64,000 bases of DNA from Engraulis encrasicolus. Lineage: Eukaryota > Chordata > Actinopteri > Clupeiformes > Engraulidae. The DNA is taken from NCBI RefSeq assembly GCF_034702125.1, contig NC_085869.1, forward strand, positions 20,527,177 through 20,591,176. The letters run 5' to 3'. Under the pieces are notes generated by a model. That model was not told where the DNA came from, did no database searches, and saw only the letters and a program-made list of their open reading frames with translations. Positions 48,937 through 62,707 of this stretch are shown here, piece by piece (within the stretch, counting starts at the first letter, position 1; each line of letters starts with the position of its first letter). The position numbers and the translations under genes are program-made.

Positions 48937-51700
48937 TCAGGATGGGGGGTGGTGGCTGCCGGAGGTGTGTAACTGTGTTTTGGTGTTTAAGGAAGCTGCC
49001 GAGTCAGCAAAATAAATCAACACAGAGTTGTGGTTTTTGTAAGTTTTTTTTTTCTTCTTTTTTTTTTGAATAACACTTTATCCAGTCTATTTAACAAAAT
49101 AGTTTTTGTCGTCATAAATAATACACATTTCATTGTGGTCGTCTCCACCTCTCAATGCAGAATACATATTGACTGTATTGAAGATATATTTACAGTAGCT
49201 GTACATGTGGTGATGGGCACCAAGGGGTTAAATGTTAATTAGGTACCAAGAAAACCAAAGGGTTAGGTCAGCCTCAGAACACAATCTGTAGTTTTTTACT
49301 CTGTATCCTCCTAACATATGACCAAAACCGTATAACATTTATTCTGGTAATACTCCGAAAAATAGCACATATAGCCTTTCATCTGATGTATATATTTTAA
49401 AATTATATAATATATTATTAAATGATAACAGTTTTAAACCTCTTAATAATAGCATATAACATGTCATGAATAATAAAATCTGATTGTTAACAGTATATTT
49501 CCTTCTCATTTTTAAATACAATTTGTTTGTTTTTTTCAGGCACACGTCATGTAACAGTTTTATGTAGAAAAAAGAACAATCTTTCATAGCCTCCAGCTAC
49601 AGTAAGTCGGTGTCTCGAGGGCAAAGAAAACTTTAACATCTACAAAATGGACAGCAAAGAGGCTGATGTTCACTGGGGGTGAAAGTGTGAGGCGTGTGTA
49701 CTGTTTGTTCATGGTCGTACGCACAAAAGACTAGAGACTGCCACTACAAATTAAACGAGAGGACATACATGGGTACACTATTTAAACATATATATAGTCT
49801 TCAAATTTGCCCAGCTGCAATAGAAAATGCATTGAACCGAGCATGAACCAAATATTTTTTGCTGGATGGCAATGTGTTCCTTATCAAACAGTCTAGAGTA
49901 GACGTCCTGCTCCCTGCTACCCGTGTGTGATTGTCTATGGAAACACAACAATGAAAAATACATTCCTGTGGAAATGTTGTAATGTTTGTTTCTTTGACTG
50001 GTCCATTTGAAAAAGGAAAATTGAGCTGAAACAAAATTATAATTGTAAAATATACAGCAAATATATAAAAAAAATGTTTCACGCTGTCTGCTGTCCTAGC
50101 ATTCACCTCGGATTATGTCATCAAATAAAATGCGAGTCAATGGTGAAACCCTGCTCAAGGGACAGGATTTGTAGTTTACTGGGAGTCGTGACTCGCTGTG
50201 CAGATATTTAATTATTCAGATTCCCAGACAGTTCACATGTAAATTTGACTCTGCGTTTCTCTGTCTGTGTGTGCAGAGTTCGATAAAGCTTGTCTATGAG
50301 AGGACATTGCAGTGGTGAACGCATCCACCATCCCACCCTGGGAGAGTGAGGAGAGAGAGAGATGGGGGGGGGGAGGGGGGTTGCTGGCAGTGAAATGGGC
50401 TAAATATAGCATGTGTTTGCAGACCTCAGCTGTACACCGTACGGTATGCTCGGCTTCAGACAGGGCTGCACTGAGATGACCGACGTTTGCCTGCCCTGCC
50501 ACCTTTCAATACCGCTCAGCCCATCTGGAAACAAGCTGGTTCCTGAATCCACATCTGTAGCTCTCATTCATTCACCGCTAGCTTTGAATTCAAACCGACA
50601 GTGATGACAGACTTTTGAAGTGAAGGGAGTTTGATGAAGAAAAAAAAAACTAAAAAGAGTGTGAAGTTATTGGGCACCACCACACAGAGAATTCTGTATA
50701 GATTTTTTGACATTTCCTTCACCCCTTTTCCTCTCCTCTCAGATAGGCAAAGGTATTTGCTGCCTAAGATCTAATCTGGGTAGGGGGAGTATGAGGGAGA
50801 TATGCGTGTGGCCTGAGGGCCACTGGAAGGAGAGAGGAAGAGAAATGATAACCAGAAAAAGATAGAAATGGAACACTGTAAGTATAACTTTGTTTTAGCT
50901 TTTTGTTCACTTTACTTTCTTGACTTCTTCAGGAGCACCTTTGCATCTTTTGGACAACGGCTGAAAAAGGGCTGCTTTTGTACACACACCGAATATTTAT
51001 CAATTTAAGGGATCTGATTTTTTCCCACCCATTAATTTTGGTCTCATTACCAAAAGCCGGAATCTTTTATTGAGTAGTTCATCTATCAACGCTGTGCAAA
51101 AGGATCTAAAAGGTTAACAGGAATGAATTCTCAGCGGCTGAGAATAAGAAGTGATAAATCACAGGGACTTAGCACAATTTGCCTTCAAACTAATGGCTGG
51201 TATTCATCACGGGAGAGGAGAGAGGGGGAAAAGCTGGGAGTATGGACACATTATGTTTTCGTTTTGGTTCAAGGCAGTTGCCCCTTCTTGCACCGTGTGA
51301 ACCTATGGATCCATAAGAAAAACCTGAGCCCCTCCTTACTAATGACTCTACCTACTGATCTGTGCTGGAGTCCAATAAGACCCGCCAACAGGGCAGGGCA
51401 AATGGGTAAGCTGTCCCGGGCCCAGGGAGAGAGGGGGCCCAGAATTGAGTCCTCATTGCATTGTGTGTATTGGGAAGGTTGAGGCTTACAGATGATGTTG
51501 TCCTGGGAACGGTATATACGGTCAGAGGCCCTGAGTGCAATATTAAGGGTTTGCTCGAACAAACACCAGAAAGAAAAAAATCTTGAATAAAGGAAATCCA
51601 TTGTTGATGGAACAAGAGAGAGAGCGAGAGAGAGAAAGAGAGAGAAAGCAGGAGATAGATAGATGGTGAGTATGTTCAGGTGCTGCTGAAGAGAACATCA
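48560..51700. other. Intergenic sequence, no gene recognised
   Basis: It contains (TC)n at about 48889-48932, an AT-rich unique stretch at 49000-50200, a GGGCCCAGAATTGAG-type repeat fragment at about 51385-51500, and otherwise unique sequence. Part of it could be an extended 3' untranslated region of vwc2l (- strand), but I cannot show this. No credible open frame. Confidence 0.4.
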
Positions 51701-53258
51701 TGTGCCCAGTTGTAAAGTTTGAAATTTGAAATGCACTGCGAGCTGTGGGTTTATCCTGGCAGGATGAAAGGGAGTGTTCCTAAATGCAGCTTTGAGGCAT
51801 CCTCCGTACGCACACGTTCCTCTTGTTTTCAGAACTCCTCCTCTTCCCCTCCTCTCCCCGCTCTACTTTCCTCCTCTCTCCTCTCCTCTCCTCTCTCCCC
51901 TCTCCTCTCCACTCCACTCCACTCCTCTCCACCGCGGCTCTTCTCTGCTGGGTTGTAGAGAGCAGAGAGAGAGAGCACAGGCAGCTAATTCATCACAGAA
52001 TATTGCCTGATTAAGGAAAATTAAAGCCGCCAGCTTCGGGCTGGCTAATTGCTTAAATAACAAGTTCAAGCTGTTACCCTTTAAGAAATGTTTTGTTTGT
52101 TTGGGAATTGGGCGAGAAAAACAAGGGCACTGGAAATGAACTTGAGAGAGAGAGAGAGAGAGGGACTGGGGGGTTGGGGGCTGTTGATGCGTTTGCTGAT
52201 TATCAAGTGGCGTGGTTGTTCCACTGTCGCACAATAGATGTGCCAGGCATCAATAATCAGGAGGTCTCGGGGTACGGTATGCTTCTGCTTATCCGAGCAA
52301 CAAATCAAGACGCAGCGAATGTATTCAAGATCCAACAGCCATCGCTGATGCACTCGGTAGAGTCTCAATCTCAACACGACTACGTACGTCGACAATGGCT
52401 GTGTTATAACATCTTCGCTGAATGTAATACTCTTGCTTTTGTGCAGTCTTTGGATTTCGGATGTTTCCAGCCTTGCAGCACATTGCATTGCGTGCACTAT
52501 AGTATAAATCTCCTAAAAGCTATACACACTCCAGAGATATGCGATGAGATTTTTGCCTTTCCTGAAAAATCTCAACTTCATCTTGTGTTGCTAGTCATTC
52601 AGGGGGGCTTTTAAAAAAACAAAGACAGCTGTGAATATTTGCCAAAGCACAGTGCACTGACTAAGTTGTGCCTAAGAGTGGTGTATCCTAACAAGTGCTG
52701 AGGCCCGGCAGTAATAAGCAGTAGCCGATGAGCTAGAAGGTCTTCCTTTCTTTATTTACAGTACATCCCTCACCTCTCTCTGCTCTCCTTCTCCACCTCC
52801 TCCCTCCCCAGCCAGTCCAAGCCCATCCTCACCCGCGCCTGCTCTAATCCTCTCATCCTCTCCTCCATCCCTCTGCATTAAGTCATTCAGGCTTCCTTTG
52901 TTCTCTTATTTGCTCTGAACAAGTCCTCACCCTCCAACTCCCCACAGGAGATCTGCATCTCAAATCAACCATGAAGTTCATGTGGGCTTAGCATCCGATT
53001 TCACACTGGAACAAAAAAAAATCTACTGTAGTACTTATGGTGGAGATCTTTTTTTTTAGAGACACACAGCTAGTGATATTTTCAATAAGTGCTATATTTG
53101 CTACTATTACATTTGATTGTTTTTTTTAACTAGGTGAAGGGGCAGGTGTCTTTTTGTCCTGTTTCAGTAGTTTGGAATAAATCATGTGCTTCCTGACGAT
53201 GGCAATGTGCCATTAAGAAACCAGGACATTTCAAGTCTTCCCTCTCTGGATAATCATG

Positions 53259-53492
53259 GGTAACACTTCACTTGACGCCAGTTGTCATATGCTTGTCATT
53301 ACAGTGTCATAATAGTGTCATGACACAGTCATAGGTAGGGCATAAACATTATGTCCATGTCATGAACATTTTATGACTGTTGGCCTTGACATTCGGTTAT
53401 GGCAAAGACAACCTGTTAAGGCCAGCATATGACACACTGTTATGACACTGTAATGACATGCATATGACACCGGCGTCAAGTAAAGTCTTACC
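53259..53492. mobile_element. hAT MITE with 8-bp target duplication
   Basis: The ends GGTAACACTTCACTTGACGCC and its inverse (GGCGTCAAGTAAAGTCTTACC) are flanked by TAATCATG on both sides (53251-53258, 53493-53500). Inside, GTCATGACAC-type short palindromes are frequent. 234 bp, non-coding. Confidence 0.9.
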
Positions 53493-54159
53493 TAATCATG
53501 TAAATCATGTCAAACAGTCAGATGTGATCTCAGCTTGGGAAATAAAGTACTTTTAGCATAATGTTGACACTTATATAAAACAAGCAAAATGACCTACAGA
53601 GAACAAATGACTAGGTATCAATACAGCGGCAGTAAGTAGAGAAGAGTGACATGTGAGTGAAGTATACCAACATGGTGTGTTTTTAAGCAGCATAAGCAAG
53701 TCATAATAAAAATGTGCCAGTAAATATTACAGGGAGATAAAAGTCTTAAGCGAAAGCGCACCACCACTTGGGATCCCTTGGCGCTTTATGCGGGTACAGT
53801 GGTGCTCGTGTGCATATGCGCGCGTGTGTGTTTTTTTATGTGTGTGTACATAATACGCAGGTGTGTCTGTTTCAGCTCATTCAGCAAACCGTGTGTACAG
53901 TAGACGAGAATTTGTGCTCCTGCCAGCCAGCCAGCCAGTCCATCAAGTATCCACAAGGAGAAGTATCCGCCTTTGTCCCTTTTGTTTTGCAATGCAGCTG
54001 CCTCACCAAGTGTCCCATCTCCTCGTCCTTCCTTCCATCCATCCATCCATCCATCCATCCATCCAGACTCTCCTCCTCTCTCGGCTCTGTCTCCCCTGTG
54101 GTCCTGGGGGGTGGAGGGTGGTAAGTGGGGGGGTACGTGAGGGCGAGCACTGCAGGCGT

Positions 54160-54438
<279 letters not shown>

Positions 54439-54854
54439 TTAGAAGGCAAAGAGTTATATAGATATTGATATATGAAGAGTTCAGATGCAAAACCCCCTCA
54501 CTCCATTTCTGAAGACCTGCGCTTCTATATTTTTAGATAACCCCGTTGTTGGTTTGGTTTACATTCATGTACTTGATAATACATATACATAGTTATATTA
54601 CATAAATAAAATAAAAAATATATGCAAATTTGATAGCTTTGTATTAAATAAAAATGAATTAAGATTATTTTCTGAAAAGGCACTGAGGGGGTTTTGCATC
54701 TGAACTCTTCATACGTATACAATGAATGGGAAGAAAAGCTTAAAGAGGAGAGGAGAATGGCCATGCAGAGAGAGAAAGGCATATGAAGACAAAAGAGGAA
54801 AAAGAAAGGAGAAGGCAGAGGGAGAGGGAGAGGAAGTGAAGAGGACATATACAA

Positions 54855-55128
54855 TCGAAGAGAAGAGAAGAGAAGAGAAGAGAAGAGGAGAGGAGAGGAG
54901 AGGAGAAGAGAAGAGAAGAGAAGAGAAGAGAAGAGAAGAGAAGAGAAGAGAAGAGAAGAGAAGAAAAGAATATATGTGCATGTAAAGGAAGAAGAAGAAG
55001 AAGAAGAAGAAGAAGAAGAAGAAGAAGAAGAAGAAGAAGAAGAAGAAGAAGGGGAAGAAGAAGAAGAAGAAGAAGAAGAAGAAGAAGAAGAAGAAGAAGA
55101 AGAAGAAGAAGAAGAAGAAGAAGAAGAA
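54855..55128 (+). repeat. (GAGAA)n and (GAA)n microsatellites
   Basis: AGAAG/GGAGA pentanucleotides at about 54855-54964, then 140 bp of GAA trinucleotides at 54988-55128, in the vwc2l intron. Long Ser, Leu or Lys/Glu frames here are repeat artefacts. Confidence 0.95.
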
Positions 55129-55529
55129 AGGAGAGCACAGTAAAAAAACGAAGAGTTCTCAGGAGGCTGCACCTGCTGAAGGTGTCAGGGAAGTAGGGGA
55201 GAGGGGAAAGAGGAGAGAGGAAAGAAGAAGGAGAGAGACCCAGGGGAGTTCTCAAGTCAGAACAGAGGGAGAGGGATCTTTTCATGGCCATGCACCAATG
55301 GGCTTGTTTTTGCAACACTAAGGCTCTATCTCCTTCCCCTCCCCTCTCCTGCTCTCCCCTGACACAGAACACTTTGCATTCTAATGCGCTGCAAGCTGGG
55401 CGCGCTGGCAAGTAGCCGCACTGGCAAGAACAGCACGAGCACCGGGCCTCAGCACAGCAGCTCCTCTGAATCTGCTTTCAGAGGGAGAGAGAGACAGGAG
55501 GTAAAGCTAGCTAGCTGCTGCTGTCAGGC

Positions 55530-55650
55530 CCGCCGACAGGGAAGGACAAAGGGGTATGTTGTCCCGGGCCCATACATTGTATGTATTGGGTAGAGGGCCC
55601 TTTCAGATGACTTTGTCCTGGGCCCAGAAAAAGCTGTCATTGGCCCTGGC
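55530..55650. repeat. MITE-like fragment (CCCTTTCAGATGA family)
   Basis: CCGACAGGGAAGGACAAAGG, GTCCCGGGCCCA, AGGGCCCTTTCAGATGACTT and CCCAGAAAAAGCTGTCA are shared with the blocks at 30260-30700 and 51385. Confidence 0.5.
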
Positions 55651-56821
55651 TGCTGTTATTCACCCGGGCTTGCACACAGCACAGCCACCTCTGTGAAACA
55701 AAAAAGCCCCACCTCCTCCCCCCCCTCCTCCCTTAAATTTTCCCCCTTCAGCTGCAGACAAAAAAGGCAGGGCAGGTAAATTGTGTTGTAGCATAAAAAA
55801 GGCAAGACAGCTTTAGTCTCTCGATGATGCGGTACATTCCGTCTCTAATAATTCTTTGGGGGTTTTTGGCATGAGATAAATTCTGCTGCATCATGAGCAA
55901 TGAGGAGATGTTTCTGTGCCGGGAATGTTCGCGTCGTAACTCATGGGCGCCCAGACCAAGACGGAGGTAGCCTAGAAGACATCAAATGGAATCCTACAAT
56001 GTCGGCAGAGACAATGGAAAGACCAGAAGCCTCAGTCTTAAAAGGGAATACTCTTTCATGCAGTTATTCATACGTTTTCATTCATCCTATAGTATTTCAC
56101 TGTATTGTTGTTGATATGGATGCTGTATTATTTTCTTTTCTATAGAGAATTCTCTCTGCATTGTACAACATCTACTTTTTGACAAAAAAAATATGCTCAA
56201 AGAAAGAAAAGAAAGTAACTGACTTATCACATCGACATCAGAAACAATTGTATCTTGATATGAACGTAGAGAACTGGTGAAATGGCTGCTTTTGTGTTTT
56301 TCAATATACTGTTCGCCAACATGCAATTATGAGCTTTGTGAAACTGAATTGCTGGCGCCAACTCATGCCCTCTTTCTCCTGTGTCTCTATAGTGGCCCCT
56401 TCTTATAGAGTCCTTTCATTTCAGTCCCAGGGGTCTCAGGTAACAGCAATTCTTCTAAATTGGTTCCAATTACTCAGATGAATCCAGCAATCGGTCTAGT
56501 GTTGGACGTGAGGGTCCTCTAACCTGACTCTTGTGAATGTAGTTCCACCTTGTGAACTCAGTGGAATGCTACAGTATGTGTAGGCATCGCTTAGTGGAAC
56601 TCTGTACATTCATCTGTTAGGTTAAAGGTCTTCTACCTTCCTCGAGCGAACCGTCCCACTTTTGCTCAATGTTTGGATTGCCAACACAATAACATTTTTG
56701 TTAACTGTTTTTAAGCTGCCATTTTTGTGGGGGCAGCATTTTCCCCACTTGGTTTGCATTCTATAACCGGTACCCTTTTCCAATACCTGATGTGTGTGTT
56801 GTGTGTGATGTGACACTGAGA

Positions 56822-56834
56822 TAGACAGACAGGC

Positions 56835-56867
<33 letters not shown>

Positions 56868-56870
56868 GGC

Positions 56871-56903
<33 letters not shown>

Positions 56904-56934
56904 GGCAGATAGACAGAAAGACAGAAAGACAGAC
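56822..56934 (+). repeat. (GACA)n tetranucleotide repeat
   Basis: About 28 GACA/GGCA units, in the vwc2l intron. Confidence 0.95.
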
Positions 56935-56950
56935 GGGAATAACTGGCTGG

Positions 56951-57989
56951 GTCTGGCGATTCTAGGGGGGGGGCAGGGGGTGGCCAGGGCCACCCCTGGG
57001 ACGCTATTGTCCACCCTACTGGCCACCCTTGATTCGACAAGTAATTAATAAAAAAATATATTTTTAAAAATAAATAAATAAATATACAATAATAACAACA
57101 GTATAAGACCAATAATAGGTAATTATCAGGTAATCATTCAAGTTCGTAAACCCAACAACAAACAAGAGAAAACTGTCAATCCATGGTGATCGCTGGCTGA
57201 CAGATCTAGGGTCAGTTTTACACTTTAACTAACACGACAGTCGTTGGACTGATGCTGCACAAGGCTGATTTCTGATCAGTAGGCTTACACGAGATGACCA
57301 CTGCGTGTCGCCTGCTGCCCCTATAGTCGCTTATTTATCGTGAAAGATCTGGCAACCCCGCACCAGCGATGCTGAGGAGCACTGTGTCACCTGCAGTTCC
57401 TTCACGAGAGACCGCATCCACTAACTGCCTGGACAGTCTAATTTGGACAATAAGGTATGGCAATTTAATGATTTGTTGATTGTCTGAATGTGTTGGAAAA
57501 CCTAATTTTGCGAAACAACAACATGACTAAATGAGAGCAAGTTAGTGTTGTGGCAGCTGCAAACCAAGTTAGTAGCACAGCACAATCCTAACGTGCACGT
57601 CAGTTTATTTTTTTGTTGATAATATCCAATAATGACACCAAACTGATGTCATTCATAGATCCTTGGCTGAAGATCATCCCCTCTAAGTTTGGTGGTCATA
57701 CACCATTCGGTTCCTAAGTTATGAGGGGGGGGGGGTCAAAAGAGCCCCCCCCCCCCGGTCCCAGGAATGCCAAAAAAGCCCGGTCTGGATAGGGTTAATG
57801 CTGGACATCATTTCAGACATAGAACTTTAGGTTGCACGGTTTCACTTTAAGGGATTCACTGTATCACATAAGTGTGTGTGTCGATTATGTCGCGTTTATC
57901 ATTTTCCCTTAGTGTCGGAGCATGCCCCCCTGAAATACATTTCGCAACCTCTTTGCCACCCCAAGAATAAATGTCTGGAACCGCCCTTG
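56951..57989. mobile_element. hAT-like insertion with direct-repeat flanks
   Basis: CTGGCTGGGTCTGG occurs at 56943-56956 and again at 57990-58003. The right end (GGAACCGCCCTTG) and left end (GGCGATTCTAGG) resemble the GGCGGTTCTAGA ends of fish hAT elements. About 1.04 kb with no intact transposase. A possible exon-like block ends AATAAG|GTATGG near 57452. Confidence 0.6.
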
Positions 57990-58729
57990 CTGGCTGGGTC
58001 TGGATACTACTGTCTTGTTGTTGAACTTTCATAGGTTTATTTTTGCAATATAATTATGATTATAATTATAGCTTTGTGAAAGGTAAAACTTGCTGCAGAG
58101 CGCAGACTTAATTACAGGCTGTAAACTTGTATGGTGGGATGTTTACTTTCTTGAGGTTCAGGTAGAACTGGAGAAACTCGAAGATGAACTGGTCCAGCAG
58201 CTGAACTGTTCCTCCCTTCACTTGACAGATTCTTTCCATTTTTTGGCAGTTTAAAAAAAAACAAATCTCTTGCTGGGACACCATTGCATTTCACCACCTG
58301 CTGGGATACCAGTGTATTTCCTGAACCACTGTTCAAAAACTTGTAGACACCTGTGTGCCGCTTTCAGCTTATATATACATATATATGTTTGATTTCCTCT
58401 GACTGTGCGCGAAACTAGCTGTGCACAACTCAACCTCTGATTGTTGGAAACCACTGTCAGTCAAAAAATTAGCTCACGTGGTTGGCTGCCAGTGTCTTGC
58501 CTCTCCTCATAACATCGTGTTTACAAACACTGTGAACCCATGTATATGCATCTTCATAAATTGTCATTGCTGACGTGTAAAATACTGCATGCCAACCAAT
58601 GTAATGACCTGTCTCTAATTCCCTTCTGTTCATACAATGCTCATTTGGTTACATAGAAAACAGAGATATCCTTCGCGCTCCAGTACTTCACAATCTGGTG
58701 CATCACGGGAAGGGACTAGTTAGTAATTG

Positions 58730-58931
58730 AAGACAGAGAAGAGTCACCAGAGCATCTACAGGTGTGGAAATTTTACTGTTTTATTAGGCAAGTGCCAAAA
58801 CTAATGTTTCAATGTTGTCACATCTTGACTCTGACGATGTCACAACGTCAAAATGTCAAAGTTTTGGCACTTGCCCAATAAAACAGCAATAATTCCACAA
58901 CTGAAGATGCACTGGTGACTCCCTCTCTGCC
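58730..58931. repeat. Foldback element, about 70-bp arms
   Basis: 58730-58800 and 58861-58931 are imperfect reverse complements (GTTTTGGCACTTGCC and CACCAG-GCATCT-CAG blocks). The loop is about 60 bp with GACGATGTCACAACGTC. It is a MITE-like repeat in the vwc2l intron. Confidence 0.7.
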
Positions 58932-59099
58932 TTAGTTCGTTACACTTTATATACCATGAATCAACGTGCAATGTTATGTACTTTACACTTTGCATACCTA
59001 CTTATAACTGGTTCCATTCGCTGATGGATGACAGTAGGCATGTCTGACGCATGGTGGAGTTGTCGTTCCATGTTTTTATATTATATGTACACACCCGGT

Positions 59100-59275
59100 C
59101 AGACAGGTAGAAGATGAACATTTTGGTAGAGGCAATGTAGGCAAGGGGTTATGTGCCTTGCTCAAGTGCACCTCAGCCATGGAGTGAGATAAGAAGTGGA
59201 TGGGTGGGGTTCGAAACTGCAAACTCTCTGATCGTAGGTCCACCTCCCTAAACACTAAGCCACAAGATTCGTCAG
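59100..59275 (-). mobile_element. V-SINE-like SINE, - strand
   Basis: On the - strand: GTTTCGAACCCCACCCATCC, CTCCATGGCTGAGGTGCACT and GAGCAAGGCACATAACCCC. Confidence 0.65.
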
Positions 59276-60192
59276 TGGACTGACCCACGGTGAAAGCCCT
59301 GTAACTCTATTGTACTGTGTGAGTATGTTTTTTGTTACATATAGTTTGTTAAACTGTCCCCAATTAATGCCACTGGGACAGTTAAACAAAGCGTAAACGT
59401 CTTCCTCTTGGCCCGATGCTCATGGTGAACCCATGGTGAATGAGCCATCTGCAACGCTTCAGTGAAGCAGCTCAAATACATTCTCAAGTGTCTGCATGAC
59501 TGATTGGGTTAAAGGACTGCCAAACAGTACCATCCACTACTGTGCTTGCCAGGCTTGTAGTGAAGTCTTTATCGGTTTAAACCTAAAATTGAACTGCATC
59601 AAAGAGGTTGTTAATGGCACGAATTTGTAAGATACACAAAAGGGGAGGTGTCATCATCAACAGTTTTTTTATGGGGAATTGGGGATATAACACAACTTTT
59701 GGTTTGTTTTCACTTAAAGGAATCCCACAAAAGGCAATTATTCACATCATGTTCACTTGCCAGTTGTTATTATGAAACAGAGCAAAAATAGCCACATTAG
59801 AAACAAAAATTACCATTGTGAAAGCAAATGTTCATTTCCAATGTCTATGTGCGTATAGCTAACAACTTGTCAGCCCATGTGTATCAACCCTGCACAATTT
59901 GCCAGTGTGTTTTCCCCAACTCACCACTGCGGCGGGAGCGAGAATGTTGATTCGCCTTGTATTGTGTAATTTAATCATCTGCTGACTTACAAACACACTT
60001 CATTAAACTCAAAAAATGTTGCATGTTTACTTTAAAATGCATGTCAAATTGGTGGTATTTTGAGAACACCCTCATGGCTGACCACCCTGGTTGGTCATGT
60101 GTGATGTTGTCTCTTAGTTATCAGAAGAAGTGTGTGTGTGTAAAGCTTGGGATCGTTCATCCATTACTGTCGGCAAATAAGTTTGATCTTTA

Positions 60193-60345
60193 GGCCCTGC
60201 CGTGGCCATCCGGTAGTGCACTTGCCTGCCATGCGGCTGACCCGGGTTCGATTCCCGGCCTGGGACCTTTGCCGACTCCTCTTCATCTCTCTCTCCCAAT
60301 CGTTTCCTGTCCTACTCTTCACTGTCCTGATCTTAGCACAGAGCC
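60193..60345 (+). mobile_element. tRNA-derived SINE
   Basis: A box TGGCCATCCGG, perfect B box GGTTCGATTCC, body CCTTTGCCGACTCCTCTTC. It lies in the vwc2l intron. Confidence 0.85.
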
Positions 60346-60797
60346 TATGTTGTAACCTTACTGTCACCAACATTATATGGCTTAATCTGTTACTTACAAG
60401 GCTCTCGGCACTGCCATAGGTATGTTGTTATGATGTAGTTGAGTATTTTCAGCAAATGGTAAATACGCCCGCTGGCAACCCCATCTGCACTAAGAGGCTA
60501 CAAAGAAATGAAAATGACGTGATTTAGCCACACAAGAGCTGTTCTAAAATGTACAATACAGTCGCTTTACAGACACACATTGCCACAACACACAGCACTC
60601 CGTTTCTCAACGCGGAGTTAATTTACAGCGGTGACGCTCCAGTTCTAGTAAAGATGCCAAATGGAGAGAGGACACCCGCGATAGTCTGCCTCACTTGGCA
60701 CGGCGTGAGGAGTGACTGAGTGCAAATTGTCTCTGCCCTCTTGTCCTGTTTTTATAGTGTCACAAAATGGTGTACACGTACAGTCACAGTTCCCAGG

Positions 60798-60995
60798 CAG
60801 TGTTGCCAGATTGGGCTGTTTCCCGCCCAATTGGGCTGCTTAGGATGGCCTTGTGCGGGTAAAAATGTCTTTTAGCAGAAAAACCCGTCCAATTTTTGCC
60901 ATAGAAATCAATAGAATTGGGCGGGATTTTGTGCTTCTAGGTGGATTTTGAGCATTTTTTGGGCTGGAAATCATCAGCCTCATCTGGCAACCCTG
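60798..60995. mobile_element. hAT MITE with 8-bp target duplication
   Basis: The ends CAGTGTTGCCAGATTGGGC and CATCTGGCAACCCTG are flanked by TTCCCAGG on both sides (60790-60797, 60996-61003). 198 bp, with an internal AATTGGGCGGG block. Non-coding. Confidence 0.92.
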
Positions 60996-62408
60996 TTCCC
61001 AGGTCCCGAATTCACACACAAAATACAGCAGCTGTCTTGGTTTATGGGGCCCCATTAAGTATGTGCATTCACAGCTTTCACAGGAACCAGTTCTGACACT
61101 GCAGGGCCTTGTTATTGTTCGGTGCCCAAAAAAAGGGATATTTGTTGTAATGACACAAAAACATTAAACAAATCCATTCTCCATAGAAAAATGCCAGTTC
61201 ACAATAGTTTTTACATACTCCCAATTTTCCGAGGGACTGCTTGTACAAGAAGATATTCAAATGTAGGTTATCATCCCGAGGCCTTTTTTCCTAGTTTTTG
61301 TGTGTGTGTGGTACCAGCGCCAAATGGGAATTTAAGCTAAAACAAACATAAACAAATGATGGCTCTTGTCAACAACACACATTTTGATTCCTTTTGTTTG
61401 TGTAAGAAGAGCCACCAAATTTAAACAATAATGTGACTTGGTTCCCCCAAAGGCCATGTAACTGAACATGCTGTTATCCACGTGGTCTCTGCCATAACAG
61501 AGGCTGGTTCCAAACCTAGAGGCGGCATACTTATGAACGATATAATGGTGTATACAATATACATATTATATATATATATATATTTGTCTAAATTGTCTAA
61601 ACATATTAGATTATGCCCATGTGCACAAGGCATTAGAGAGAGAGACAGAGAGGAAGAGAGAAAGAGGAAGAGCAAAGGAAGGAGAGGGGGATTGTGGCGA
61701 ACATTCCTCACTGGTGTCTCTACCCATTATTTAGGATTTGTCAACCAGAGATCCCGGGCGAGGCACTGTGGGCACCTGCCAAGGTTGAAATCCAGTTGAC
61801 AGATCCTCTGGGCAGCTGGAATGATGCTAAATTCAGCCGAGGTGTGTTGGGGGCTAAAAGGGAGACAGGTACCTGGCATGATTGTCTGGCATAAAAACAA
61901 GGACGCCCATTATCCTCTGCCATCGGCAAACCATCTTCACCAGAACCTGAGGATGCTGACAACTGACAACTTAATTAGCTCATTAGTTGTTAGAAGGGAA
62001 ACATACTTTACTATATCTACATGTTAAGTGACAACCAGAAATCACATCCCACTGAATCTGTCTTTGACATCTCAAAAACTATTCAGTTTTGTTCAGGTAA
62101 CCTCAATGAACTTGTCAAGATTGCAGCAAGTCGTAAACAGAGCCAGACAGAAGGTTGTTTTTTTTTACAGATAGTTGCACACTCGTGTTGGAGCGCTCTG
62201 AGGAAAAGATGGATGTCAGTTCTGACTGACTGTTGCTTGACATCCAGTACCGTACTGAGTGTCTCCTTTATGTTCATCTGAACAAAAAGAGATGTGCGGT
62301 AGGAATAGCAGCTCACTTGAAAACAGAAGTGCAGTAGGACTAGGACCTCACTTGAGTGACACAACTCGACTCTGCAATGTTGCACAAGCTCAGGTGTCTG
62401 ACTTTTAA

Positions 62409-62707
62409 GTGATACTGTCCCATTTTTGGAAATAGCTCATATTACACCTCCCCTTGAGTTAAATTAATTGAGTTTACCTTTCTCCTGTACTGTCAACCGT
62501 TCTCTGAGTATGGCAGTGCAAATTTTACCTCCATGCTAGCAGTTAACATTGAGTCCTATGAGACCAGCTGGCGGCTAACTGGTGTCATAGGAGTCAATGT
62601 TAACTGCTATCTTGGAGGTAAAATTTGTACTGCCATACTCAGAGAACGGTTGAAAGTACAGGGGAGGTGTAATATGAGCTTATTTCCAAAAATGGGACAG
62701 TATCACT
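62409..62707. mobile_element. TTAA-flanked foldback MITE
   Basis: The ends GTGATACTGTCCCATTTTTGG are inverted, each beside TTAA (62405-62408, 62708-62711). The arms run almost to the centre, including GTTAACATTGAGTCCTATGA and its inverse. About 300 bp, able to form one long hairpin. Confidence 0.88.

Noticed and set aside
51863..52614. Frames around 51.8-52.6 kb on both strands
   Set aside because: No domain, no splice support, partly pyrimidine repeats; treated as intergenic.
61482..61962. Frames near 61.5-61.9 kb as possible vwc2l exons
   Set aside because: No Cys-rich VWC pattern in any frame and no suitable splice sites; treated as intron sequence.
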